Positions 22,790 through 34,453 of a stretch of DNA of 64,000 bases are shown piece by piece; the stretch's first letter is position 1; every line of letters starts with the position of its first letter. The stretch is from positions 33,353,506-33,417,505 of the forward strand of contig NC_059505.1 in the NCBI RefSeq assembly GCF_914767665.1. The letters are read 5' to 3'. The position numbers and the translations under genes were made by a program. Source of the stretch: Harmonia axyridis (taxonomy: Eukaryota > Arthropoda > Insecta > Coleoptera > Coccinellidae). Under the pieces are notes generated by a model. The model did no database searches and was not told where the DNA came from. It saw nothing but the letters and a program-made list of their open reading frames with translations.

Positions 22790-24130
22790 GTCCACCGGAA
22801 AATTTCTAGGGGAAAGAAGCAGGCACTGTTCCAGAAAAAATATCACCCTGTAGATTTTCAACTGAAATTGGTGAATCATGTGATGTAAACTATTAATTGA
22901 CATATCTATGCCAAATTCCAGTTGAATATTTTGTGAGGTGCAAATGCTATAGGAAAACTTCACCACACTGTATCTCGAGAAAAAAGCGTTTACGGACCCA
23001 TGTTTATAGGACTCTTTTTCTTGAAATTACCCGAGGATTTTTCATTTCCATTTTCGTTTGTGCCTCCAATTTGAAAAGACCCTTTATCCCCTGTGTGCCA
23101 TGATACAGATTGTTTTTTATTGCTGTCAGAAAAATTAAGATTCCTGATTACAAACCTGTAATTTCGTAAAGAATTTTTTTTGTCACATATTGAAGTCCAG
23201 ATTTTCTATGATAAAACACCCTGTATCTCGAAAACGAGAGTCCTGCAGTAACTTTCAATATCATTTACCAACTCACACAGATGCCATCTACCTTTACCTC
23301 AGATTTGTTCAAATTTGTTCTGGTCTTCAAACACCTTTTATTAATTTCAACAATTCTTATTCCCGATTTCTATAAGATTTGAAATAATATTCGATATGCT
23401 TGAATCTGTAAATGAATTTGCATTATGGTCGAAAATAACTTACTTTTGAATCATAAAAGTCATAAAAAAATTCACATTCTTCATACAGAGTGTTTTTAAA
23501 TTAGAGGTTCGAACAAAAATGAGAGATTCTTCGGCTAATTTGAACAAAAAATCCGCAAATGCTTTGTTTTCAAGATACAAAGTGATAAAAAGTATGATTT
23601 TCTTAAGTTTTTTCCTCATATCATCTGCACTCCACAGGATTATCATTTGAAATTTGGCAAAGCTATTCTAACTCAGAGTTTACATAATGATAATGACAAT
23701 TTCGATTGCAAATCTACAGGGTGATATTTCTTCTGGAACAGTGTCCGTTTTTTCCCCCAGAACTTTTTTTTTGTGGAACACTGAAAATTCGGAAAAAAAT
23801 TTCAAAAGAAACTTTGATATTATACTGAACTTTTCAGTTTCTAGTAGTATTGTCGTATGTGCAGTCAATTTCGAGAAAAAAAAATTTGGAACAATTCTCT
23901 CGAAATACTTGCAAATTATTTTAAATATCCTTTTGACACTTCGTAAGGTATGATAAATAAATAATTATTAGGTTTGGTGCTTGCAGGATTACAAGAAACA
24001 CCCTGTATTTCGAAATCAACATGTTTGCGGTTCCATATTAATCGGACTTCTTTTTCCTAAAATTATTCAAGGAACCTCTATTTTTCGTTTGTACTTCCAG
24101 TTTAGGAACATCCTATATGAGTATTGTATT
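22790..24130. repeat. Old CACCCTGTAT-type repeat cluster
   Basis: Several diverged pieces carry CACCCTGTATYTCGAAA or similar: 22850 (reverse), 22965, 23215, 23713 (reverse) and 23998. The segment 22960-23095 resembles 23990-24115 by eye at about 60 percent. 22797-22870 is matched in inverse orientation by 23690-23760 (CTACAGGGTGATAT..TTCTGGAACAGTG). These are worn non-autonomous repeats, with no gene. Confidence 0.5.
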
Positions 24131-25139
24131 GAAGATTTCTTTTTTATTTCAATTAAAACGAGTAGAAACGAATGTCAGAATATTCCTCCCAACCAGAAAC
24201 CTTCAGGATTATATGAAGACGACTAAACCACGGCTGGAGAACGTTTACCTTAAATGGTGAGGTTTTTCTCAGAATCAGATGTAATCTGATATAAAAGAAC
24301 TAAGACCGAGCTGTTAGGTTAAAATTAATGTTTATGCCTAAGTGGGACCGTTCATCTTGCCATAGAAATGTTACCTTTATCAAGATGTTCACTTGTTTAA
24401 TGGTTCTCCCCGACTTCATTTGTTCAGGCCGTAGCACACTATTTCAAGGGTTTGATTTATTCTTTACTAATTGCAGCTTCTAGACGGTGTGAAGCGCTTT
24501 TAATTATTTGTCTTAGGTGACTGATTAGTCGACTGAATAGTTTCAGGTAGTTTCAAGATGCGAACTCGGGGCTTAATCAAGTTAGTACATGTTTTTGCAT
24601 ATCAATGTGGGATGATGCATCAAGTTTAACAAGAAATAAAACGAAGGAGCCTTGGATGAAGAAAAGAGAAGGAAGTTATTCTATGAATAATAATCAAAAA
24701 TTGAGAAAAATATTGACTTGTGTTATATCAATAACTAGACTTTATTATCTCTCTACTCTATCTATTTCACAGTAACTTTGATAACTAATAATATAATAAC
24801 TTGGCATCAAAAGCATTTGAGCGCTCGTTCATTCAAGCCTCTATTGCGCTTCTGATGATCCTTCAGATGTTCGGTATGAACATTCGAGTGATTATTTCAG
24901 ATGAACAGACTAAACTTCAACCGAGTCGAATAAATAATGGATTTCTTTCTATACTACATCTAATATAGAGATTAACAATCGCAAACTCCGAGCAAATTTT
25001 CACATTGTATCCACAGTCAAAATCATTGAGCTGTTCCCTTACGGCACAACTGTTAACTTGGAACTGTACTGTCAAAAATTGGACCGTTTGTAGGACACAC
25101 ATCGCTAGAGACTCGCTAGAAGCTCCGAGAGCTTGGTAG
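24131..25139. other. No supported gene
   Basis: AT-rich; no repeat partner or motif was found. Confidence 0.35.
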
Positions 25140-25385
25140 GGAAGTTTTTATGTATCCACCTTGGCATCCACCTTATAAGCCGGACGTGTCTCCAAGTGAT
25201 TACCATGTGTTCCTGTGCGAACAATTTTGCTGGTGAAAAATTCGCTACAACAGAGGCTTATGAGAATTGACTGCCTCAATTTTTTGCCAATAGGTACGAG
25301 GGATTCTATGAGAGAGGCATAATTATATTACAAAACAGCGCATATTTGACCTAAATCGATGATATTTTCACTTTTAATATTTTGT
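25140..25385 (+). pseudogene. Mariner transposase C-terminal fragment
   Basis: A readable stretch HPPYKPDVSPSDYHVFLCEQ (about 25165) holds the third catalytic aspartate block of a DD34D mariner. It is followed by KIRYN..GL-type and Q.FANR-type remnants in mixed frames. It is neither the Mos1- nor the Himar-type seen elsewhere here. The following untranslated segment (GATATTTTCACTTTTAATAT) recurs at 59330. Confidence 0.65.
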
Positions 25386-25439
25386 TCATGAGTCCAACAG
25401 GTGTTGTATTTTTTTATATGAGATGTGATTCATTATGAT

Positions 25440-25700
25440 GTCATTGTTTTCGGTTATTTTCTACTAAAAATAGAACCATACGAGAAGCTTCATCAACTTA
25501 TTGAAATTGTTAAAATTCTCTACAAAAATGGTGAATCTAAAGTACTTTAGAGTTGCCGTGGAGCACCTTCTCGGTCAACAATAGTAGAACTGATGGAAAA
25601 TTGGGACAAGTTAGTAATGTAAAGAATCGAAACCGTGTGCGTTGCTCAAGAAGAACTAAGAATATTGCTGTTGTAGCTTGTACTGTTCACGAAAACTCCT
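25440..25700 (+). pseudogene. DD41D-like transposase N-terminal fragment
   Basis: Mixed frames read LHQLIEIVKILYKNGESKV, a helix-turn-helix remnant, then LGQVSNVKNRNRVRCSRRTK, NIAVVACTVHENS. It is the same family as 17655-18631 and 61622-61860. A stop and frameshift near 25545 break it. Confidence 0.7.
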
Positions 25701-26884
25701 TGTTGATCTTCTGTATTGAGCATTCCACAAACAACATGACGTATTTCAACAAAGACTAAGGTCTTAAGGCTATTAAAGCCTGAAGCTGAAGCCGGTTGAT
25801 CACCAGTAACGTCATATCTTCGCTGATTAGGTCCTTGAAGTGACCTGCTTTGGACACGAAACTTGTAGAAGTGAGGAAGTGGCCTCCTTGGAGCCATCCC
25901 AGATAATGGAGTTCATTAGAACTCTGGAACTGGAAGGCAAGCTGTACATCACGTTATGGAGAGAATAGCTCTGATGGGGACACAATAGACCATAGTCGCA
26001 GTGAAACCTCCTTAATTAAATCCAAATCTATGCTAGTTAAATAATTCTTTGGTCAGAGATACAGATACAGCGCTCCCCTTTCGAATTATCTCTGACAGTA
26101 ACTTTCATTCAAAAATTTTCCCTCCAGTCTTTTTCAATCCCAATTTCATTCCTTTTTATCACCGCAATTCGGAAATCCATCCCATTAGACATTCCACAAA
26201 CCAAAAACCTTCCATAACCACAACTCAATCTATCAAATTACTACACTTCAACCTTCCCACCAACTGTAACAAGAAATGAGACATAAAATGAAATTGAAAA
26301 ATGTTTTTAAATCGCGCAGATTTATCTAACAGCGTCAAACTGTCCCCGAACAGCACTTCCCGCCTGATAGAAATTGGAAACTTGATCTTTTGTCGGAAAA
26401 AAGGAAACGGCACTATCGCCGATTGAAAATAATTGCCGCCATGTTTTGCCCTATCTTCTGTTGTTTCAAGAATGGACTATCGGCCCCAGGTCGATCGTTC
26501 CGCTGATGCATTCAATTTATATCGTTCGATTTTACACACAAGTATTGTTGCGGGAGACATAAACTAAGGAAGGTTTCCAGAGAAATTTGAGCTTTTCACC
26601 TAGTCGATCTACAGGGTTGTAGTCGGATAAAGATTGATCAAAATGAAGCTGTTTTGTACAACTGAATCTATTTCCAATATAGGAACACGTACAGGTTTTT
26701 TAACTAGTATTCATCCTAGGATTATTTATTTATTTTTTTATTGAATTTCTTCCCAACACTATCTGGCTAATAATAACATATTAACATATAAAGTTAGAAC
26801 TAGAAAAAAGTAGGAGAAAAACATCAAAGTATAAAACATAATAAGAACTGGAGAACGAATATCGAACTTTCTACGCCGAATATA
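25701..26884. other. No supported gene
   Basis: Possibly single-copy; 26040-26560 is less AT-rich. No coding motif or repeat partner was recognised. Confidence 0.3.
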
Positions 26885-28240
26885 ACTACTGAACAAATTC
26901 CAATTAAAAGGGGAATACTATTACACTAAATAATTTGCTATACATGGATGACTTAAAACTAATAACAGGCAACAAAAACCACTTGCAAATTATGGTCCAA
27001 CTGGTAGAAAATTGGGGATGACATTCGGAATGAACAAGTTTCGTACTATTAGCGTAGTGCGAGGCAGAATTCAAGATGAACCGATCAGTCTTTCCAATGG
27101 ACAGGAGATAGAGGCAATGAAATCGGACGATCTTTATAAATACCTAGGAATGAAACACAACCAACGAATCAACCATCAAATAATGAAGGAATAACATTTG
27201 AAAAACGAACCTCAACAGCAATACATCACAAGAGCAATCAATACATATGCATGTTCAATCCTAACATACTCTTTTGGTATAATTCCATGGAGTAAAACAG
27301 ATATAGAAAACCTGCAACGCAAAATATAAAAAAAATCACACAAGCACCATCCGAAAGTAGCATTGAGAAGAGGACACTGCCGAGGAATAAAGGAGGAAGA
27401 GGTCTGCTAGATATCATGGAACTGGTTCATGGTCAAATAGAATGCCTACGGGCATACTTCAAAGAAAAAGCAAGCACGTCAAAGGTCTACCAAACATTGA
27501 GTGAAGCAGACGAATCAACACCTTTACAACTGCACAAGGAGCAATAGTCATGCAACCACCAGACAATTCAAGAAAAACTGCAAAGATGGAGAGAGAATCC
27601 CCTACAAGGACGACATTTCAACGAAGCGAACCAATATCCTATCGTTATTGAAGCGTCGAACTATTGGCTCACATCTGGTACGATGTACCCAGAATCAAAA
27701 GGTTTTCTTTTAGCCATCCAAGATCAAGTGATCTCAACGAGAAATTACTGCAAGCATATCAAAACAGATCGAACTATTACTGATTATCGATGCCGATATG
27801 GGTGCCCAACGAATGAGACAATCCAACATATCACTGGATGTCTAATGTTTGCAGAAAGTGAATATAAAGAGAGACGCGATGCGGTAGGGAGACTACTCCA
27901 CCAAGAATTGGCAACCATATTGTAACTAATTCATTTGGAGAAAGTGCCATACAACGAGTAGCCACCGGAGACTATCCTGGAAAATGAACGCTATAAACTG
28001 TACTAGGATCCTACAGTTTTGACTGATAAAACAGTCCTTCACAACAGACCAGATATACTACTAGTTGATAAACATCAAAAGACAGCAATACTCATCGACA
28101 TAGCAATACCAAATAACAACAACATGTGTCAAAAGGAGGTCGAAAAAATTTCAAAATATAGGGGCTTCGCGGCAGTAGGGAATGTTATCAACAAGAACTA
28201 TTCCAATTATCATAATCAAGAATGCCAATTCTGATTATAT
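26885..28240 (+). pseudogene. R2/R4-like non-LTR retrotransposon, 3' part (RT end plus restriction-like endonuclease)
   Basis: The coding order fits R2/R4-type elements, whose protein ends in a restriction-like endonuclease. LLYMDDLKLITG (about 26939) has the YMDD-type catalytic motif of RT. Next come RTISVVRGRI, DDLYKYLGMKHNQRI and YACSILTYSFGIIPWSKTDI. A zinc-binding CRYGCPTNETIQHITGC motif (C-x3-C-x7-H-x3-C, about 27792) follows. The endonuclease block is LHNRPDILLVDKHQ, then ILIDIAIPN (28031-28110), in which PD and a later D match the catalytic pattern. At least three frameshifts separate these parts, and the RT palm upstream of YMDD is missing. Confidence 0.82.
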
Positions 28241-29159
28241 GATTTTCATCCTTCGAGAAAAAATGGAAAACTGCCGAAATGTAGAGACCTCATTGTCCCG
28301 AAATATTTAGAATGGTCCCAATTTGGGTACCAATACATTTCGTCATTTCAAAGAAGTAATTACAAAGCTATCATATGTCTTTGGTAATCTCAGAAGCAAC
28401 AGCCAGAACTTTATGCGTTAGTGACCTATAAATACATCATACCGACCAAAACAGTAGCATGCCTGGACTGGAATACCCCAGGAGAGTCATATTGGGCTAT
28501 CATTCTTCTTTGGCTGAGGTCTAATCGACTAATCAGAGGTAACCAATTAATGTATTCTAAAACATCAATGCATCCACGATATTCCAAACCATATTTCCAC
28601 CAGATAGCCACAGGCAGAGATTTGATAGCCGTAGGGCTTTGTTGACACCGGAAACAATATCGTCAAGTCCGCCACTGTTCCGGTATATCAAGATGCGAAG
28701 TCATATCTCGAAGACCTGGGGGTGATTTTTCCGATATTGTGAAAGCCGACTTTTCTGTTTAGTTTATCACGCCCTTTATGACGACAGATTGCGTGAAAAC
28801 TTTGAAGGGAGGACCTGTTTTGGTTTATATGATATTGGCTTCCAGTATGAAAATACCCTCGGCAACGGGGCAACATCAATTCGCTTGAACGTGATAAATT
28901 TTGATCCCCCTTTTTTTCGGTGGAAAACTGCAGAGGCTGTCACGGGGATATTGTTGGTGGGATTGTGTAACAGAAATGTGGGATTTTCGGATTGACACCA
29001 TCGGAGTTACTTTTCCATCAGCAGATAATAGTACATTGTATATCTTGTAATAAAAGTGATAGTAAAAGTGTGCTTTACCACGAGATGCACATACTATTCC
29101 TTCTGAAATCGCAATCAACATTATCCTCAATTAAATATGTTTGGAATAGTCATTTGTTT
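28241..29159. other. No supported gene; possible retrotransposon 3' untranslated tail
   Basis: The first 150 to 300 bases may be the tail of the R2/R4-like element. 28800-28990 is GC-richer, but no product is recognisable. Confidence 0.3.
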
Positions 29160-31030
29160 TACTAGGCAGCTAAGTAGTAGATTGGCTGCTGCGGCTGATA
29201 GTTTATCAAGTAATATCAAGTATCTTGATATCAAATCAAGCTATAAATATCTCAAATAGATATACTGGAGTCAAGCGTCCAGTATGTAATTTGTCTTCTT
29301 CTTCTTCCAGTATCATGACCGTTGCGATCGTTGACTATGATGATTATGATGATGTTAAGTTCGTAATTAAATTAGCTATCATCACTTTATCCACTGCAGC
29401 GCGAAACAGTTGTGCTGTTGATTTGCCAAACCACGCTCTAAGATTTTTTAGCCACGAAGTTGTTCTTCTACCTACGCTTCTTTTCCCCATTATCTTTCCT
29501 TGGATGATCAGATGAAGCAAGCCATATTTTTCTGGATGTCTAATAATGTGCCCGAAATATTCAAGTTTACGGCTTTTTATGGTATTGATCAGTTCAGTCG
29601 GTTTATTGAGTCGTCGTAGTACCTCTTCATTGGTCACTCTGTCTATCCAGATTATTTTCAGAATCCTTCTATAGGCCCACATTTAATTTGTTACGAGCTT
29701 GATTTTCAAGTCGAGTAGTTGATTAGAATATCAATCAACTTGACTTGATGAATCCCAAATTTCAAAAAGAAATATTTACCAAGGAGAACAGAGACTAATG
29801 ATTCACGGCTAGACTTGATATTCAAGCTACTTGACTTGGGCTCGATTTGAAATCTACTCAAGTCAAGTGAAGTATTAGTTTTCCAATGTCGAGTCAAATA
29901 TTTATTTATCAAGTACTTGACTTGACATTGAAAAACTTCAACTTGACTTGAACTGGCGTTGATTTCAAGTCAAGCCCAAGTCGAGTAGATTGATTATCAA
30001 GTCAAACCGTGAATCCCTAACATAGACGAACGAGAGCCAAAAACAAAATTTCCCACATGGGTCCAAGACTATTGACGATGTGTGTATATGCTGTGCGACG
30101 CGTGCGAATCAAGCTCAAGTAATATCAATTAACTTGTTATCAAATCAAACAATAAATATCTCAAATTAAGTCAAGTCAAGATTCCAGTATGTAATTTGTC
30201 ACGAGATAGATTTTCAAGTCAAGTAGTTGATTAGAATATCAAGCTGCTTGAATTGATGAATCCCTAATTTCAAATAGAAATATAGAGACTGAGGATTCAC
30301 AGCTTGACTTGGTAATCAAGCTACTCGATTTGTGCTTGACTTGGTAATCAAGCTACTTGATTTGTGCTTGACTTGAAATCAAGTTCAATTTATTTATCAA
30401 GTACTTGACTTGACATTGAAAAACTACTATATGACTTAAACCCGAGTTGAGCCCAAGTAAAGTAGCTTAATTATCAAGTCAAGCCATGAATCCCTAACAG
30501 AGATGAACGAGAGCCAAAGCAAAATTTCTCACATGGGGTCAAGACATTTGCCGATGTGTGTATATGCTGTGGGGCTCGTGCGTATCAAGCTCAAGTAATA
30601 TCAATTAACTTGACATCAAATCAAACAATAAATATCTCAAATCAAGTCAAGTCAAGATTCCAGTATGTAATTTGTCACGAGCTCGATTTTCAAGTCAAGT
30701 AGTTGATTAGAATATCAAGCTGCTTGAATTGATGAATCCCTAATTTCAAACAGAAATACTTACCAAAGAGTACATAGACTAAGGATTCACGGCTTGACTT
30801 GAGCTTGACTTGAAATCAAGTTGAAGTCAAGTACTTAGTAGTTTTTCAATGTAAAGTCAAGTATTTATTTATCAAGTACTTGACCTGACATTGAGAAACT
30901 ACGACTTGATTTGAACTTCAACTTGAACTTGAGTTTATTTCAAGTCAAGTCCAAGTCAAGCAGCTTGATTATCAAGTCAAGCCGTGAATCCCTAACACAG
31001 AAGAACGAGATCCAAACCAAAATTTCCCAC
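29160..31030. repeat. Satellite-like tandem array, about 480-bp unit
   Basis: Landmark words recur with a period of about 476 to 495: ACGAGAGCCAAA at 30033, 30509 and (variant) 31004; CCAGTATGTAATTTGTC at 29279, 30180 and 30658. Units are full of CAAGTCAAGTAGCTTGA-type words. Each contains GGATTCACGGCTTGACTTG and, 190 to 220 bp later, its inverse GTCAAGCCGTGAATCCC. These are the ends of the GGGATTC-ended element found intact at 31617, so the satellite grew from that transposon. One unit is split by an RTE tail at 29297-29682. Confidence 0.8.
29297..29682 (-). pseudogene. RTE-like retrotransposon 3' end inserted in the satellite
   Basis: The minus strand is open for 112 codons: MWAYRRILKIIWIDRVTNEE, then VLRRLNKPTEL, KLEYFGHIIRHPEKYGLL, and RRTTSWLKNLRAWFGKSTA. 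This is the C-terminal domain typical of RTE-type proteins. It ends on the element's 3' side in a GAAGAAGAAG simple repeat (29297-29309). The flanks repeat TAATTTGT (29287-29294 and 29683-29690), a plausible target duplication. It is a 5'-truncated insertion in good condition and therefore fairly recent. Confidence 0.85.
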
Positions 31031-31616
31031 ATGTTCATCCACGTCCCAGCAATCGACCAAATCCAGCCTTGGAAGATCCTCGAGAGCGATTCGAGACCGA
31101 CACCGAATGCGCTTGTTTATCCCATGTCCCTAATTTACCATGCCCCCAATTGGGGCATTAATTAGGCACCGTATACCGGTGTCAAGTTGTCCAACCGACC
31201 GGTTATCTCTCTGGCTGTCGACGTCAACAGGATTGTACACTCTTGTATTAATTGGATTATCCGAAATAAATTGTTGTTCGGAATCGACTCTATTTGTTTA
31301 TTGGTTTTCGATTACTTCGGAGAAGGCCTTTATTAACGAAGAAGAAGAACGCTCCGTCGCTTTATCTCGATGTCCCCGCCTTCGAGGTGTAAATTGAATC
31401 GTTTTTTTCACTTTGTGTATCGAGGAGATGCCTAATCTTTATGTCTTCGCGTATTGTTCTTCTATGAATGTGAGAAGAATTTTCGGACTAACAGTTTTGG
31501 AAGATACAACATTATCGACCTGGGTCCCGTAATATTACACAAAACAACACCATGAAACAAAATTAATAATAATAATCATCGTCTTTATTGGGCGAAAATT
31601 CAGCTTATATACTACT
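31031..31616. other. GC-richer unique segment, then a short ATT-tailed scrap
   Basis: 31040-31400 is much less AT-rich and has no repeat partner. Its composition suggests single-copy, possibly regulatory, DNA. At 31561-31605 AATAATAATAATCATCG followed by CTTTATT is, on the minus strand, an AATAAA-like signal plus (ATT)n tail, as at the 3' end of a retroposon. Confidence 0.35.
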
Positions 31617-31975
31617 AGGGATTCACGGCTTGGCTTGATTTGATTTTCAAGCTACTTGGCTTGAGCTTGACTTTCAAGTGAAGCTCAAGTCAAGTAGTAG
31701 TTCTTCAATCTCGAGTCAAGTTAAGTATTCATTTCTCAAGTACTTGAATTATATCTAGCTATGTACTTGATTTTTTGCAGTTTTATTATGTAGTGTCTGG
31801 TGTCACATCAATGATAAAATGATTGAATGAGAAGGAACCTTGCACAAAACACTTTTATTTATCAAACTTATTGTGTAAAAGAACCAAAAATATCAACTCT
31901 TTTGAAATAGAAATATGAATTAAATCACTACAACAAAATGCATTCGAAAAAATCTATTTATCAGAATCTAAGACG

Positions 31976-32700
31976 CATGAGGCATCTTAAAGATTTGTCG
32001 CCTAACCTATTGCGGGTTTTTGTAACTGTAAGAGAGGCTCTGGAAAACTGTCTTTCAACAGGAGTTGAAGATGCTGGCGTTGATAAAAAATTTGGAAAGA
32101 TATTTCTCTAATTCTGTGGTTATTCCGTTCATTCTTCCACATCTTGTAGAACAAAATCGTGCGAGAATATATCAGAAACGCACAGTTTTCATGGTTATAT
32201 TTCATTATTCTATGTTGGCACTCCGAACTTTCCGCCACGGCTTTATCTGTCAATTCATCAATTTGCCTTAAAGAAATTAGTTCTGCCAACCAACATTTTT
32301 CAATGCAAAAATCACTAAAATATATTTATGGAAATATTTCATTAATTTCAATGAAAATGCAATGAATTAGAAAAAATAATGTATAATACTCGTACAGAAG
32401 GCTCATTCTACCACTCGTTCATTCCAAAACTCGCCACTTCGTGGCTCGTTTTTGAATTTTGAACTCGTGGAAGAATATCAATGCCTTCTGCACTTGTATT
32501 ATAAATAACTATTCTAAAACTACCAAAATCTACCAATAGATTTCATAGAAATGTGAGAAAACTACTAGTAAAGTCACACTGGCGAATGCTTCAGTCTCTC
32601 AGCGCTCGAGGAATCCCCTTATTTACTCTGAGCTCGCACGAGATTGCAGAAATATACGCCGTGCGATGCGTGCATATCAAGCTCAAGTAATGTCAAGTAG
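31976..32700 (+). pseudogene. Shared ORF of the GGGATTC-ended family (copy 1, interrupted)
   Basis: The frame starts at ATGAGGCATCTTAAAGATTT and reads like LSPNLLRVFVTVREAL and STGVEDAGVDKKF. It is then interrupted by the 405-bp element and resumes LKLPKSTNRFHRNVRKLL, KSHWRMLQSLSARGIPLF, HEIAEIYAV and VHIKLK. The same string occurs in copies at 37 kb, 39.6 kb, 44.9 kb and 47.5 kb. I do not recognise the protein. It could be the element's own gene remnant or a captured host fragment. Confidence 0.5.
32105..32509. mobile_element. 405-bp hairpin-ended element, copy 2 (TATT duplication)
   Basis: It has the same 405-bp length and ends as 15541-15945 and is flanked by TATT at 32101-32104 and 32510-32513. 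It interrupts the sequence that reads GATATTTCTGAAACTACC in the intact sister at 47550, so the empty site had one TATT. Confidence 0.88.
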
Positions 32701-32832
32701 TTTAATATCAAGTCAAGCAATAAATATCGGAAATCAAGTCAAGCCAAGCTCAAGTATGTAATCTTTCAAGAGGTTGATTTTCAAGTCAAGCAGTTGGTTA
32801 AAATGTCAAGCTACTTGGCTTGAGGAATCCCT

Positions 32833-33750
32833 ACATCCCCTTTACATGTTCAAAATTAATTATGTCATCGAAACAAAATCCGAATTTCTGGCAGGTCAAC
32901 AACTGCTGTATTCTCTGGAAGTGACCAATAGTCAGTAAAAATATCAAATTCAAATCCATTTCACAACTGATAAAAGCAACAAGAATTTCGTAGAACGAAA
33001 CTTGATATTCGTCACTTTCTCGATGACTGTACCTTTAGATGAGTCTGGTTCTTCCAAAAAGATAAAACATATCAAAAAACCCATGTTAACTCCGTTTATC
33101 TCGAACGACTATAAATCCAAATGACGTCTGCCCAGTCAGTGTCACCGTAATTAATAAATTAGTCAATTATCAGTATACGATTATTGCTTATCTAATCTCC
33201 CGTTGACTATTGTACAATTAGAGACACAACTGTTCCAGATAAATTCTACAATTATCTTACATGATGTTCTACTATCGTCGTTTGATTAAAAGGAAGAGTC
33301 GTGAGATAAGACAAATAAGCCGGTCTGTTGACATTTTGAAGATCAATTCCGACTTTTGTGACACGATTATAGAATAACCGAGTTGTAACAAGGTGAAGAG
33401 GTCAGTGGAGAGCTCTCTGTTGGCAGATATATCTGCTTATTATCTTAGGAAATGGGAGTTTATCCTCGATTCAGCTCATCTGCGTCAACTTTCGTGAGAG
33501 AAACAGAAACATCCATTTTTTTTTTTGATTGGATTAAGTTTCATTCGAAATTTGAGAGATTCATTTAATTGAGTGAACATTTATACGTTCATCTCAACCC
33601 CTATGAATTTAAACGAACTATCGAAGTATGTATTTCGACGTTTTATCTATTTATTTAAAGAAATAAATGAGTTATTCCTACTCTTTTATACAATAATAAC
33701 ACATAACCCGAATAACAGTATGCAACACAATGAAATGGACAAGATCTACA
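32833..33750. other. No supported gene; possible regulatory sequence at 33120-33430
   Basis: 33120-33430 has no repeat partner and is rich in homeodomain-like TAATTA and ATTA words. It could be a single-copy enhancer, but there is no direct evidence. Confidence 0.3.
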
Positions 33751-34020
33751 AAGGACCCCGCACGTTTGGCTGAATTTTTGATATGTTGTAATTCTTGATG
33801 AACTGATCAGAAAAGTCCTTAGCCACAAAGCTCAAAAATGGACAGTTTTCGGATATGGAGCTTTGAAAATGGATTTTTTGCAATTTTCGGGGTTTTGGCT
33901 CATCAATCGGGGAGCTCTCATTTCTGGTTTTGATGGAATTTGGATTTTCGGCGGCCAGAACCCGATTGAGAAATGATCTTCCTTGGTTATATTAGGCACC
34001 GCCATCGATAGTTTTTTATT
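33751..34020 (-). repeat. Inverted repeat, left arm
   Basis: From GGACCCCGCACGTTTGGCTG to the inverse of AAAACTATCGATGGCGGTGC this arm matches 34658-34954 in reverse, about 93 percent identical by eye. The right arm has a roughly 27-base insertion near 34918. The spacer between the arms is about 640 bp. Confidence 0.85.
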
Positions 34021-34453
34021 ATATTGTTTCTGATTGATATACTCATTGATTTTGCCAACGGTCATATTATTAGATAGTATTCATTCGTATGTGTGAAGTT
34101 CAAAAAGTTCATAGAAAAAAAAATTATTTTCAAGAATTCGTGGGTTAATATCGGAAGTTCCATTCATAGTTAGCTTCCAACACTTGGACTTCTATATTCT
34201 ACCCGTATAGTACTATATTGCATCAAAACTGCAGACATTTTCACGGATTCGTTTGTCTGTGAGATGCTATCATCAATTTCGAGACATTCTGAGGAAAATG
34301 TCTTGGCACCCCATTGTCAGATTATCGAGATTTGTGAGAAACAAATCACATATCATATGTAAATGACATCAATAATGATCACAATTGTTATCCCTGAGGA
34401 TATATGATTATGATTTTCCCATTTTCCCCCATTACAGTTCGCGATGCCTGGTT

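Larger units (their letters stand above)
31617..32832 (+). mobile_element. GGGATTC-ended element, copy 1 (fullest), with a nested 405-bp element
   Basis: It starts TAGGGATTCACGGCTTGGCT and ends AGCTACTTGGCTTGAGGAATCCCTA, eroded inverted repeats with TA next to GGGATTC at both ends. Without the 405-bp insert it is about 0.8 kb, like copies 3 and 4. The family carries CAAGTCAAG-rich subterminal regions and a shared open frame. The TA flanks hint at a TA-duplicating transposase, but this rests on few copies. Confidence 0.75.

Noticed and set aside
29160..31030. CRISPR-like array because of regularly spaced CAAGTCAAG words
   Set aside because: The spacing is not constant, repeats are long and diverged, and the genome is eukaryotic.
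31617..32832. 8-bp target duplication for GGGATTC-ended copies (hAT assignment)
   Set aside because: The flanks of copies 1, 3 and 4 do not share 8-bp repeats; only TA at the edges is consistent, so hAT membership is not supported.
34385..34453. Extension of the longest ORF upstream of its first ATG (TTG start)
   Set aside because: Eukaryotic nuclear genes do not normally start at TTG; I took the first ATG at 34454 and still rate the gene as doubtful.
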